Positions 12,030-23,237 of a stretch of DNA of 64,000 nucleotides are shown in pieces. The DNA lies in assembly GCA_007922195.1 (NCBI GenBank), contig ML682005.1, positions 27,515,183 to 27,579,182 on the forward strand, given 5' to 3'. The stretch's first letter is position 1, and each line of letters starts with the position of its first letter. Made by a program: the position numbers and the translations under genes. The stretch is from Podocnemis expansa (lineage: Eukaryota > Chordata > Testudines > Podocnemididae). A model generated the notes under the pieces. The model saw only the letters and a program-made list of their open reading frames with translations, had not been told where the DNA came from and ran no database searches.

Positions 12030-12632
12030 TGGAGCCCTGCGCGGATACAAAAATGTGCAACTGCATCCGATCCGCATCTGCTCAGTGATAACATTAATCC
12101 GATCCAAAATCCATATGCCAGGGTTTAGCTGCATCTGTAACCACAGCTGCAACTGAGCTTGGGCTCACATACAACTATTCAGCCTTTGATTGGTTCATTC
12201 CCCATATGGGTCCCACCCACTTTTTCCTTGCTTGTTTGTGGTTCACTTGCTGTGCTATCAGTCAGATTTCTTTGCCCACCTATGAAATCTCTGATTGACA
12301 GCAATGGCTTGCCAACTGGAAACAAGAAAAGGAAGAAGTGGGCAGGGGAATGAGCCAATAGAAGGCCAGCAGTGAGTCTCCAAGCCCCACCTGGAGATTC
12401 TGATTGGTTGGCAGATCACCATCTAGGATCGGTTAGAGCGCTTCCTGGTTCCCCTGCATGCTGCCAACACAGATCAGTGCAGCAGCTTCAGCAATGGATC
12501 GCAATGTGATAAGGTAACAATAGAAGCTGCATCTGTGAGTCGATCTGCAGCAATGGGTCTGTGGTTATCCGCACCCACGGATGTGGATACCCACGGGTCT
12601 GCAGCGGATACCTGCGGATTTGCAGGGCTCTA
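12030..12632. mobile_element. Non-autonomous hAT element, second family
   Basis: 603-bp element with inverted ends TGGAGCCCTGCGCGG (left) and TAGAGCCCTGCAAATCC (right, reverse complement). A perfect 8-bp duplication, AGTATAAC, lies at 12022-12029 and 12633-12640. Subterminal regions carry repeated CCGATCCGCA and GCGGATACC motifs in both orientations, plausible transposase-binding repeats. It is unrelated in sequence to the CAGGGRCGTCGC family. No transposase domain is seen; the ORF at 12159-12353 matches nothing I recognise. Confidence 0.9.
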
Positions 12633-12744
12633 AGTATAACCTCAATTAGTATTTTGAGCTCAAAACAATCAATGTATCTGTAAAACATCAAACCTGACAT
12701 CCCTCTGGAAACATATCCTGGATATTTATAATTGTTTTTAATGT

Positions 12745-12881
12745 TCACAGTGCCTTACAAAAAGCATGTGAAATGGGTAATAATCATTACTACCATTTAA
12801 CAGATGCAAAAAACTGAACCCCTTCCCAAGTCCCATCTAATCAATGTCAGAACCAGGATTAGATCTAAAAAGTCACGTCTC
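12745..12881 (-). mobile_element. MIR SINE fragment (antisense)
   Basis: Reverse complement of the MIR core and flank: 'cagtgccttacaaaaagcatgtg', a diverged 'catttaacagatgcaaaaaactgaa', then 'gtcagaaccaggattagatc'. It is strongly diverged, as expected for an ancient SINE. Its right end is interrupted by the MITE at 12885. Confidence 0.6.
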
Positions 12882-12884
12882 TTA

Positions 12885-13291
12885 GGCTATGTCTAGACAC
12901 AAAGTTTTATTTTGAAATAAGTCATTTCAAACTGACTTATTCTGAAATAAAACCCTTATTTCAAAAGGACTTTTTTCAAAATAAGGAAAGCCTGCTATCC
13001 AAACAGCTGTTATTTTGAAATGGTTATTTCTAAATAAGGCCATTTGGACATGTTGTTTTGAAACAGTTGTTTCAGAACAACACGTCCAAATGGTGTCATT
13101 TCGAAATAACCATTTCAAAATAACAGCCGTTTTGAAATGAATGGGGTTTAAGCTGTTTTGAAATGATGGTTCTTATTTCAAAATGACGGAGCCCGTCATT
13201 TTGAAATAAGAAAACATCGTGTGGACCTAATCTTTTTAATTTAAAAATAACCAGTGTTATTTCAAAATAAAAGAGATGTGTGGACATACCC
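12885..13291. mobile_element. Harbinger-type MITE, copy 2 (TTATTTCGAAATAA subfamily)
   Basis: 407-bp element. The left end is GGCTATGTCTAGACAC and the right end in reverse complement is GGGTATGTCCACACA. The flanking 3-bp duplication is TTA at 12882-12884 and 13292-13294, matching the PIF/Harbinger preference for TWA. The interior is a mosaic of TTATTTCGAAATAA-like palindromes and half-sites such as 'ttttgaaataa'. It is inserted in or beside a MIR fragment. Confidence 0.85.
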
Positions 13292-13299
13292 TTAGAGAC

Positions 13300-16200
13300 C
13301 CAATACATCAAAGAGGCATCAAGTGTCAGAATAAATTAAGATAGGGTAGAACAGAAGTATATACAAAAGTGGCATCAGTAGAAGTTTCTCTCTTCCCTTA
13401 TGTACCAAAATTTAATATTAAAGACTTGTTCTATTGCCACAGGTTCTTGATTACCATATTTCACTTTCTGCAAGTCAGGTGTTCTGCTGCTATTGATATT
13501 ACTAAGTGCTCAGTTAATCATTTACCTCGACAAAAGTACCAATGGACTGTAGCTTTGAATCTATCCAGTTTACTCAAAACAATATTAAATAGGTCTCAGA
13601 AACTTTTATAACATATCTGAATTTAAATCGTCCTTAGTCATGGAATGGCTGAGGAAGTAGACTGCTCACGGTTTCTATTAAACTCATGTATTTTCAGTAT
13701 TTCAGTAGCTGGAATAAATCTGGTATGAATGCAGAGTCTAGAAGAACAGAGGTAGTAACTGACATACACAAAGTACTGTGATTTTGGGGTGGGGTAGCAG
13801 AAAATTATGGTTAAGGTCTGATTTTCATGTACACAAAGCCCCTTTTACAATGTTAAATTTCTCCTGTAATTGAAAGCTAAAGACCTGGTTCTCATTTACA
13901 TAAACGTGAACAATATCAAAGGGTCTTTGTGTAAGAGAGATACAGTTCTGTAGTTTTCAAACATAGGAGAATTTCTCTCACTGCAGAGAAGGAGCAAAGT
14001 CACCTTTTTTGTTTTTGATTTTTCTGTTTCTGAATAGGTCTTTCATTTACTGGTTGGCTTTTTAGTGAGATTAGTCTGGGAGAGTTGTATGCAACAAAGT
14101 TTTTCAATGGGGAATTTCTATATGAGAGTTTGTGGGTCTGAGAAAAGAATTGCTTACAGTAACTATAAGAAATGAAGGTAAATAAGAATATGAGGCCTTC
14201 TATTATCAAGCTCCATGAGTAAAGTGTTATTTTGGATTGGATAATTATTGCTTTGAATCAGGATTCTACCACTAAAGGCCTCAGAAATCAATGATTTTCC
14301 TGGCATCGTGAAACATATGTCTATTAGTGCCTGTGAAATTTTTTTTGATGAGTTAGTATACATTAAGAAAAATGGCAATTTACTTCTTTTAGTATTTGCT
14401 CAGGATATTATTTGTAAGTATAAGTAATTGGCAGATCTTTTTTCATTACTAACATTTCAAAATGGATTACAAATGTACCATTTCCACACATAGCACCTGC
14501 TCCTATTTTGACTCAAAACAATGGCTATACTCCATTAGCTTTGATGCAAAGACTAGGAGGGCTCATAATATAGGGGTTATTAAGGTGCCAGATGCCAACT
14601 CAGATTATTTTATTCTTTTTCAAGTTGTTGCAACAGTATTTCTATCCCCAAGTGAAGAAACCATTGTTGGGAACAGATGCTATGATGAATAAAACTAGGT
14701 GAATCACACAGAAAGTTTCCACAAATTTTCTTTTGAATCTAAAAGTGATTCTGCTTTAGTTATACTACTTTTACATTTGCTTTTCATGAGGACATGAACA
14801 ACTGTAGTTTATTCTCATGAATGCTTGGAGAAAGCATTTATTTCTAGAGCTGTGAGGAGAAAAGTGATGGTTTCAGAGAGAATTTTGATATTTCAAAATT
14901 GGGTTCTGTTCTGATTCAGAACACCTCTCTTCCGCCTACTAAAATATGAAATTCTCTGTGAAAGAGAAAGCCACTGGGCCCCTGACTCAAATGCTCTACC
15001 TGGTTTCTTGCCATAGAACTGTGGACCATGGAAGCCATGGGATCCCTGAGTCTAGGGATGTCCACCTTGCTTGCTGCCTTAGGCTTGTAGACTGTGGACA
15101 ATTCTGGTTCCTCAGGAGCCTAAGAGATGGGCTGTCAGGAAGCTGAGTTAATTTTGAAAACACCTATAACTATTATTTTAACAGCATATTTCTATTACAG
15201 TAATGCCAAAAGCCCCTAGCTGGGATTAGCCCACCTTCTAGTTGGCATTGTATGAATCTAGATAAGAGAAAAGCTCTTCCCTGAAGGGCTTACAGTCTAA
15301 AGACGTAAACAAACAAAAGGCAAGGCATGTGAACATATCACACTGCCAAATGAGCATGGTGAAGAAGTGGAACAGGTTTGTTAGTTATAAGCATTATAAC
15401 CTTGGTAAGTGAGCAGTAAAACAATCAGCTGTGAGCACACTATTCATAGTGCGAATGTATCTGTTTTTCAAAGATCGTGTTAATGACCTTGCACAAGATA
15501 TGCTTAAATGTTCCAGACAAATACCTGATCACAGCCAGAAACGTGAATGCAATTATTTTATATAATGTATCAATTGCTCTTTCAGAATCCTACTGATAAG
15601 CACATGCCCTAACTGTAAGATGGTTGCTGTCGACTTAGATCATTTTGTGTAAAGCAAAGCCAAGCAAGTAAAATATAAGCTATAGTGGTATTTTGTTGGA
15701 TGCAGACTATACTGTCACGTCACATTGAATGATGATGTAGCTCTGATTACATCAATTTAACAGAAGTGCCACTGTGCTAGAATTCAAAATAGTTCTAGAT
15801 GCTGTCCTCTACTGGCAAAAATAGAAAATCTAGCAGAGAACAAAGAATGTGAATGAGCACACATAAAAGAGCAGAACAATGTTGCTGCTCTTTGGAAAGC
15901 CCAAGATTACTGATGCTCTCCTTTGTTTTCCACAATGTCAGTTGCAGGGGTCACAGCAGAAAATCCCCAAAAGGTTAATTAACAATAGCAACTATAATCA
16001 ACATGTCCAAAACAGTTAACTGACATCACATAAATCCCTGTATCATATATGTGCACTAAGAAAAATGACATTTAAGGAAGTTGGTTGAAGTGGAAAATAA
16101 GACCTGATTACTATGTAGTTGTCAGTAAGCTCACTAATGAGAAGCTGAAATCAGTAATATTTTCAACTTTAGTGGAGCCTTAAACAGCAAAATATTTTTG

Positions 16201-16534
16201 GTATACTTCAAAACACAAGGGAAGACTTCAAAAACCCTGGTCATATGTGATCAATATATTCAGCCCAAAAAGAATGTGACATCTGAACCTCATGTATTCT
16301 GTCAGGCATGCCAATATCAAAATGGAACCATTGATTTGTTTGTCACCAATTTTGCCAGCCAGCAAATTTTGTTGACTTTGAGATGCACTCAGATGATGTT
16401 TTAAAGGGACCAAATAACTGAACAGTGAACTTCAAGAAAGGTACTTGTTTATGAAGAATCCTGATCTAATCCTTATATAAAACAAACTGCAAACCTCAGA
16501 GAGTAGCAAATACATCAAAAGGTACACAAAGCCA
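13300..16534. other. Gene-free stretch
   Basis: No supported gene. 15190-15310 contains 'gaagggcttacagtctaaagacgtaaac', which looks like a fragment of an ancient amniote interspersed repeat I cannot name with confidence. The remainder is AT-rich unique-looking sequence. ORFs of 60-80 codons lack domains. Confidence 0.5.
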
Positions 16535-16893
16535 CAGGGGTGTCACTGGCACCTGGCACACGGGGCTCATGCCCTGAATGCTGGCGGCAGTGCTCCGGGT
16601 CCTGGCGGGGCCTCGCCTCTCCCGGTTGCCAGCCAAATTGGGCCGGAGATCCGGGGCCCAGCCGCCGGCGACGGTGACTGCGGCTGCCACTCCTGGCCCT
16701 ATCCCCAGCCAGCAATCTGGGGCCCAGCGGCCCATGACTGCGGCGGCCACTTTCAGCCCCTTCAAAGGCTTGGCAACCCCATGGCCGCTGCTGCCACTCC
16801 CTGCTATGTCTCTGGCCAAGGGCGTGCCCTGCGGGCTGGTGACGTGGCCTGGACCTGTGCCCTGGGTCATTCCCCTGGGCTGCGATGCCCCTG
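16535..16893 (+). mobile_element. Non-autonomous hAT element, copy C
   Basis: 359-bp GC-rich member of the same family as copies A and B. The left end is CAGGGGTGTCACTGG and the right end in reverse complement is CAGGGGCATCGCAGCCC. A perfect 8-bp duplication, CAAAGCCA, occurs at 16527-16534 and 16894-16901. It carries about two copies of the internal 'atcyggggcccagc' unit. It contains no transposase. Confidence 0.93.
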
Positions 16894-17179
16894 CAAAGCC
16901 ATGCCATTAGATTATTATATGTTGTCCTCCAAAAAACCAGAGACAGCACATGAATGTAAATCACTCAGGACAAAGTCAACAGGAATATTTTCAATTATTT
17001 TAAAGGGAGTTGGATAGTGTCATTATTTTAGGTGTTCCATATCAATGAAAGGCTTTTATGTCATCTTATCAGGTCAGTCTTGACATGCTGTAATAAGGGA
17101 TCCCCACCTACCTGTCTCCCCACCCAAATGTGATTATTATGATTATAATTTCTTCAAGACTCATAACTTATCACTAACT

Positions 17180-17828
17180 GTAACAATTTATTTAGGATTG
17201 TGGTGAATTCTCTGTCACTGTAATTCTTTAAATCAAGACTAGATGTGTTGCCGAAAGATATGCTGTATTTCAAATTCAAGTTATGGACGTGACACAGAAA
17301 TTGATGGGTGAGGTTCTGTAGGCAGGGTCATCCCTGTGGGGTAGGGCCTGGGGCAATTGGCCTATGTGGGGCTTCCCCCGGTTCCCCTTCTGTGGTGGGA
17401 GTTGGAGGCTGGTCCAGAGGCTGGCCCCCCACACTCCCACCACTCCCCTGGACTGGGATTGGAGTGGCCCAGTCTGGGGGCTGGTCTTTGCTCTCCCATC
17501 TCTGACCCAGCCTTCCTCATCCCCAGGGTGAAACAGCTGGCCCAAGGGAGGGGCAGGAGAGCAGAGCTCAGCCTCTGGACTGGCCCGCTCTGCCACTAGG
17601 CCAACTGTTCTCCATTCTAGGGGTGGGGCAAGCTGGCCTGGAGCACAGGCTGGCTTTGTGCTCCTGCCCCCACTTCCCTGCTGCCTTTGGCTCTGCACCA
17701 AAGACAGCAGGGAGCAGGTGGGGGACAGTGATCACCCCCCCCTTATCCTCCCCACCCAAAGGATGGCCCAGTCTATAGATACTGAGATTACATGATCACA
17801 ATGGTTCTTTCTGGCCTTAATTTCTATG
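17180..17828 (+). mobile_element. CR1 LINE 3' end, split by a hAT insertion
   Basis: The left part (about 17180-17322: 'gtggtgaattctctgtcactgtaa...gggtgaggttctgta') and the right part (17772-17828: 'gatcacaatggttctttctggccttaatttctatga') together make a typical old CR1 3' end in sense orientation. The two pieces are separated by a 449-bp GC-rich hAT-like element. There is no coding potential. Confidence 0.75.
17323..17771. mobile_element. Non-autonomous hAT-like element inside CR1
   Basis: 449-bp GC-rich element with imperfect inverted ends: CAGGGTCATCCCTGTGGGG (left) and CTGGGCCATCCTTTGGGTGG (right, reverse complement). The flanks are TCTGTAGG (17315-17322) and TCTATAGA (17772-17779), which agree at 6 of 8 positions with both differences G to A. 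It breaks an otherwise continuous CR1 tail. The ORF at 17276-17701 on the minus strand is a GC-rich by-product. Confidence 0.7.
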
Positions 17829-18069
17829 AAGAACCTGAAACAAAAATATATTCAACATGCAATCTGTAAATTCCAAAGAAGCAGGAATTTCCCCGAGGTT
17901 CTCAACCTAAACTTGTTTTCAAAAGAGAAGGTGTCATCCTGCTGACAACCTTGAGACTATAGACTGCAATTTTGCCTCACACATTCTATTATTTCTTGAT
18001 TAATGTAATGTGATGTTGCCTTCACTGAATATGTTTTCCTTAACTTTATGCTTTAATAGATGTATTTCA

Positions 18070-18680
18070 CAGAATTGCATGGATTCATAGATTTTAAGAC
18101 CAGTAGGCACCATTATTGATTATCCAGTCTGATCTTCTGTGTTACATAGGTCATAATACCTCACCCAGTTTTTTTTTCTAATCATACTCTTAATTTCTTG
18201 GTGACCCAGAACACAATGTTTTAGAAATACGTCTGCAATCTTGATTTAAAGGGTTCAGTGGATTCTACATCACACACATTATAGCCGTATTGTTCCAGTG
18301 GTTTATTACTCCTCACTGAAAAAAAAATGCATCTCATTTCAGCTTCCAGTCATTGGATCTTGCTATGGCTTTGTTTGCTAGATAAAAGTCCGCCTACCAT
18401 AAATAATAATCTCCTTAAGTAGCATCTTTTAAACTATGATCAAGTCACCACTTAACCGTTTGTTAAGCAAAATAGATTGAGTTTCTTTAGTCACTTCCTG
18501 GAAGCCAGATTTTTTTTAGACCTTGGATCATTCCTTTAAGCTTTTAGTCTGAACTCCTTCCAATTTTTCAATGCCTTTTTTAAAGCATGGATCCTGGACA
18601 TACGAGTAAAGATCTCTAATGCTACACAGAATTGTGAATATAAGCTCCCTAATTCTATGTGTTTGCCCTCTCAGTCATTG
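18070..18680 (-). mobile_element. Old CR1 LINE 3' region (antisense)
   Basis: Starts with the reverse complement of a CR1 3' end ('ggattcatagattttaagaccag...gattatccagtctgatcttctg'). Further right are antisense remnants of ORF2 C-terminal blocks, including 'cttccaatttttcaatgcc', the reverse complement of the DKLERVQ-coding block, near 18557-18576. Frames are thoroughly broken. Confidence 0.75.
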
Positions 18681-18982
18681 CAAGCTCATGTTCATTGGTT
18701 ATATGGCATGATACTTACGATGCTTTCAGCACCATTATGTTGCAAAATATAGTCAATCACACCCTAAGTGTGATTTGTAAGTGTGGACATCAGAATTACA
18801 ATGTACATGCAATTAACTGAGAAATCACATTTTTTATCTGGAAAATTTTGAACTACTATTGTTATCTTCAAGTACTATAACTGAAATGTCATAGGGAGGG
18901 ATTCTAGAACATTAATGGTACGAAAGCTTGATATTCCAACAAGTCACTTCACAGCAGTTGTTTGAGACGGTCGTAAATGACA

Positions 18983-19075
18983 ACAAGGAGTTGTGTGGCA
19001 CTTTAAGACTAACAGATTTATTTTTTGCATGTTTTTTACTGGACTAGACTAACACAGCTATCCCTTTTGAAATTG
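18983..19075 (-). mobile_element. Short Penelope-like terminal fragment
   Basis: 'caaggagttgtgtggcactttaagactaacagatttatt' matches the terminal sequence of the fold-back copies at 48903-49180 and 57338-57757. It is followed directly by the opposite-orientation end motif 'ggactagactaacacagctatcc', so this too may be a collapsed inverted pair. Orientation and family follow from the GIY-YIG relic at 53968-54111. Confidence 0.55.
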
Positions 19076-19079
19076 GTAG

Positions 19080-21350
19080 TAAATGAACCATTAAAGCCTG
19101 GTAGCTGCTAGAATAGAGAAGAAGTGAGTCTTACTCTCTCTTTTTTTGGTTTGGTTTTTGTTTATATTATGCATTTGTCAGCACCTTGTGTGTAGTCATT
19201 TTCACTATGCCTTGATAAATAGTTTCCCTGTTGTTGTGTGATTTCACACATCATTAGGAGATTTTTTTAAAAAAATAGTAAAAAAATTATTGAAAAACAA
19301 AAATAGGAGGAGGACTCAGGAGGAAAAACATTATTCTGAACATTTCATGTCCAGATTTCAAGTTGACAGTGGCCCCTTAGGTTGTATTATAGAGTTATGA
19401 TTTGACACAATGTCCTAATTCCTAAATTAATAAATTTTCTCTGAACATTCAAAAACCTGTTCACATAATATTTTTTAAATGAAATTAAAGTCTTGATCCT
19501 GCAGGGGGAATCTGCTAATATGGCCCCTTTAGATCATCACTGATTACTATCACTAGGACTCCTTGTGGACATTGGGGAATCTGTTCAAGCATTGGAGCCT
19601 ACGTGTGTTTAATAACTGTGCAGGATCTCAGCTTCTTTATGTGTATGCTTTTGACAATCCATAATCAATTTGAGTTATTTTATCCAAGCATTAAGAGACA
19701 AAGTATGAGTACATTCCATTCAGATTATGCTAAAAGTCTTAGATTTCAGTTTCTTTGAAAATTAATCTCTCTTAACAATGCAGGGTGTGTGTGAGAGAGA
19801 GAGAGAAGCTAAACACTTTGTTTTATTATACTCTAGAAAAGCACAAGTGCAAAACCCATGAATTCTAAACTAAAAATAGGAATGTTGGTTAACTTCAAAT
19901 CTGCAAGAAATGATGTGGCAGAGAGAAGAGCAGTTAGAAATAGCTGTGATAGAATCAGCATCAAGAAGAAAATATGTTTTAAAAAAGTAATTCAGTAAAG
20001 CACAATAGGATGTATTTATTAAGGGAAAATTGCTAGAAGGGTCTAAATAATGAGGGCAGGTAAGAATCTGATACTTGTGTAGTGCATGGTCTTGTTATAC
20101 TTTGTCTTTTAAATTTCTTGGAAACCAATGATTATGCTGTCTGGACCTGGATCAGTTACCTCCAAGGCAATCCACTGAACCTGGAAGGAAATCATTTTGA
20201 GAGTAGCTGCATTAGGAATATAGACAACTCTTTTCTATGCTAATCGTTTCAACTAGGCTATTGATTTTCCTGAAAGGTATAGTTTTTCTTCTTTCCACTG
20301 CATTTACATTTTATCTGTTATATCACAAATTCCATTAGTGGGATTTTTTTTAAATGAATAGAAATTTTGGGAGACAAAATGCCTATTTTCTTTCTATAAG
20401 ATTGCAATATAGGTCGATTTTTTTTTTACAACCTGGCTTGGCAAAAGTGTTCTGCATCGCCATGTGGGAGACCAGAATTCAAATCCACACCATCTTTTCC
20501 TCAATCCTGTGCTGGGTGGGCCTGCATCCGAAGACGTGGCATCATTCTCAATATATGGTGATGGTTTTGTGGTTCTCTAGATTGATTTACCACTCTGAGT
20601 AAAGATCCTCATTGAAGTGGGTTTTCAAAAATAGCCATTGAAATGGAAAGATTCCCAATGCTTCCTCATTCAGACAGACACCCCAAGGAAAACAATTCAG
20701 TTTTCATCTAGTTACCATGGAAGGCTTTCAGTGGATCCTCAATGGGAACTGGATAAGTGCTTGATTTAGAACATTTTTTGAAGGTATGGTTCACAAACAA
20801 TCAGATTTAGATCTGAATTGCTAGCACATATTTGGTTGCTGCTGATAGCCTTGTCTTATTTTAATATATTATACTGTCTGATATATTACTGTATGCTGTT
20901 ATAATGCAAAGCAATGCTGTGTCTAAATTGTAAAGCAATTACACCTTTTTACAGAGCTGATGAAATTCAGACAGAGCCTTCCCATTCACATTAATTGCAT
21001 CGATTAAAACACTTAAAAGGATCACAAATCATTAGCTACATGAAGCAGACTACTCAAAATATTTTTAAGTAATGCAGATCAGCATATACTTAATCAAAAT
21101 GTCATGATAAAATAGCAGAAATGATGTACTGAAAACAATTCTTACAAAAAATTGTGCATAATAAATCACACCCAGTCTACAATAAAGTCACTAACCGCTG
21201 TTTTACTCTTGTGGTCTAAAGTGTAAATCAGCCATAATGTAACTTATTTTAGGTCAGTTTGCAGATAAATTAGAAAGAAAATGTAGTGAATGTTAATTTG
21301 GAATGAAAGTAAACTCCTGTTTCTATTGTGATAAAAATTGACAGGGTGCA
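19080..21350. other. Gene-free AT-rich stretch
   Basis: No supported gene or recognisable repeat. It contains a short GA run near 19791-19806 and A/T runs near 19265-19290. One ORF of 82 codons (20354-20602) has no identifiable domain. Confidence 0.5.
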
Positions 21351-21353
21351 CAT

Positions 21354-21551
21354 AGCTACATCTACATTGGCAAACTAGTCCAGACTAATTTAGCCCATGG
21401 CTATACTAAGTTTTACCTAGTCCCAAGTAAGAAATTTCTTAGTTCAAACTAGGCAAAGCTTCATCTGAACTAGTAAGACCCGGCACTAACCTCAGAATTC
21501 TTTAGTTAGGACAAGCAAGTACAAACTAAAATTTCAGATGTAGACATAGCC
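21354..21551. mobile_element. Harbinger-type MITE, copy 3 (short)
   Basis: 198-bp element. The right end in reverse complement is GGCTATGTCTACATCTG and the left end is AGCTACATCTACATTGG. Flanks are CAT and TAT, a 2-of-3 match. The interior contains inverted 'aactagtcc / ggcaaac' and 'tagttcaaactagg' motifs. The terminus agrees with the other GGCTATGTCTACAC elements in this window. Confidence 0.6.
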
Positions 21552-21739
21552 TATATGTTGCTGTACTAAATAAAATGTGAAACCAGCATATGGCTTTATA
21601 TGAGAATCACTTCTTATGATCTACATTTGATTTTATGTTTGTGTTAAAATATACACCTTATAAAACTGTTTTAAGATAATTTTGGCAGTATGTAAATTCT
21701 TCAGCAAAATAAATCATAGTTTCCATGTAGTTGGACAAT

Positions 21740-22045
21740 GCAAGCTCAGGAATATGGAATAATAGTTTCTGTAAGAATGCATTGGTTTCACTATGAAATA
21801 GGCTTTCTTTGGTGTCAGACCAAGAGAAACATATTGGTTTCAGTTAAAATGTATTGCTATGCTTTCACTAAAACATACAGACATTATAACACTGTATATT
21901 GGTTTCAGTAACAACGTAGTCTTTCCAACGGATTCATGTGGCTTTCAGCAAGAATGTATTGATTTCATTAAAGTCTGCTGCTTGAGATAAACAAAAATTC
22001 AGTTAAAATGCATAGGTTTCTGTTAAAGTTCATTGACTGAAGTGA
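21740..22045. repeat. Degenerate tandem repeat (TTTCAGTTAAAATGYATTG-like)
   Basis: A motif like 'ttggtttcagtaaaaatgta' recurs about six times with drift: near 21752, 21834, 21898, 21951, 22001 and 22017, with spacings of very roughly 16-80 bp. Individual units differ at several positions, so this is an old minisatellite-like array. No coding potential. Confidence 0.5.
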
Positions 22046-22799
22046 AGAACGTTACACATTGTTATTGGGTAGCCTTAGGGTTTTTTAAACAGTTGGTTGG
22101 AAATGACACATAAATAATAGTGAAGGTTACTGAAAATGAAGTCTATTTGATATCATCTATAGATGTAAATATTCTAAAATACATCAATTTTTATCTCCCC
22201 CCCCCATTTGCGTCAGCTCCTAAGGACACAGAGAGAAATACTTGCACAGAAAGAACAACAATCTTCACACATGTGAATACCTTTTTAACCAAATTTACAG
22301 CAAGTGTTTTTTAACCGGTTCAGTACTCATTTGTTATCCAAAAACCAATTCTTAGGAAGTTAATTCTAAATCAAGTTCAATGTTCCTGTACTTCCTTGAC
22401 ATACTCTTTCTGACTTTCCAGCACTGCAAATGATGCTATGAGATTGTCATTCAAAGCCTATTGTGCGTGCTAACAGTGGGAAGAGCTCTAGCGTGTAATG
22501 TAGTAAATAATGTATTTACTTGCTATGGACTATCTACAGTAGAATGTACATTTATGAAGACCAGCTTTTCAAAATTTGGAAGCTTCTCATTTCACTTATA
22601 CCTATTTTACAGCAGAATAACCAGACTGATTTAAGGAACTAACTACTGGTTTACGCAAGAGAATGTGGTCTGTAATCTATGTTTGTTGCATGCAAGAGAC
22701 TGTTGGATAACTTTCTCAGACTGTCATTTCCAGTTACCATTAATAAACTTAGCCACTAACCCTAGTTGCACACTTTTATCAAGCACGATTTCTGTTTAT

Positions 22800-23184
22800 A
22801 AGGGGTTTCTTGCTGCAGCCCATCCACTTTGGCTCCCCTGCCTCACAAAGGACATGGAAACTCTTCAGGTTTCAGTCATTGGTGCTTTATTTACAGTGTG
22901 CATGTGAATGGCTCACCACCTTCTAGTGCCCTATTTTAGTCAGCAGTTTCTGGGGCTTTGGGAAAGCCCCTTCTGGGTCAGCATAGAAACTCCCTTGGAT
23001 CAGTAGGCAGCTGCTGCCCACTTCCCTAATCAATATCTGGCAATTGCTCAGCATGTGTAGGCTGACAGCTTCCTCTCCTCAGGCAAATCAGGCCACAGCC
23101 TGATCAATTAGCAATACTGCCCCTCAGCTAGGGAGGCTGTAGTGACAGGGGGGCTGGCTAGTTCACCCCCAGCACTGTTACACA
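22800..23184 (-). repeat. Probable 3' LTR of an older minus-strand LTR retroelement
   Basis: Read on the minus strand, a purine-rich tract (23185-23198) is followed at once by TGTGTAACAG, the position and TG start expected for a 3' LTR. An AATAAA polyadenylation signal lies downstream at 22886-22891 (minus). The far end is not resolved, and no second LTR copy was found for comparison, so the length is an estimate. Confidence 0.5.
22886..22891 (-). promoter_or_regulatory. AATAAA polyadenylation signal of LTR
   Basis: AATAAA on the minus strand, about 295 bases downstream of the proposed LTR start at 23184. It would mark the 3' end of the retroelement transcript. Confidence 0.45.
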
Positions 23185-23198
23185 TCTCTCCCCCTCCT
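23185..23198 (-). other. Polypurine tract of LTR retroelement
   Basis: AGGAGGGGGAGAGA on the minus strand, immediately 5' to the TG start of the putative LTR. In LTR retroelements such a tract primes plus-strand DNA synthesis next to the 3' LTR. It is short, so the call depends on context: LTR on one side, gag/protease remnants upstream on the same strand. Confidence 0.5.
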
Positions 23199-23237
23199 AG
23201 AACCATCAGGTTCCTGCTTCCTCTTTCTAGGGGTCCC

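Noticed and set aside
21740..22045. CRISPR-like array
   Set aside because: The units are not identical, spacing is irregular, and this is a vertebrate genome.
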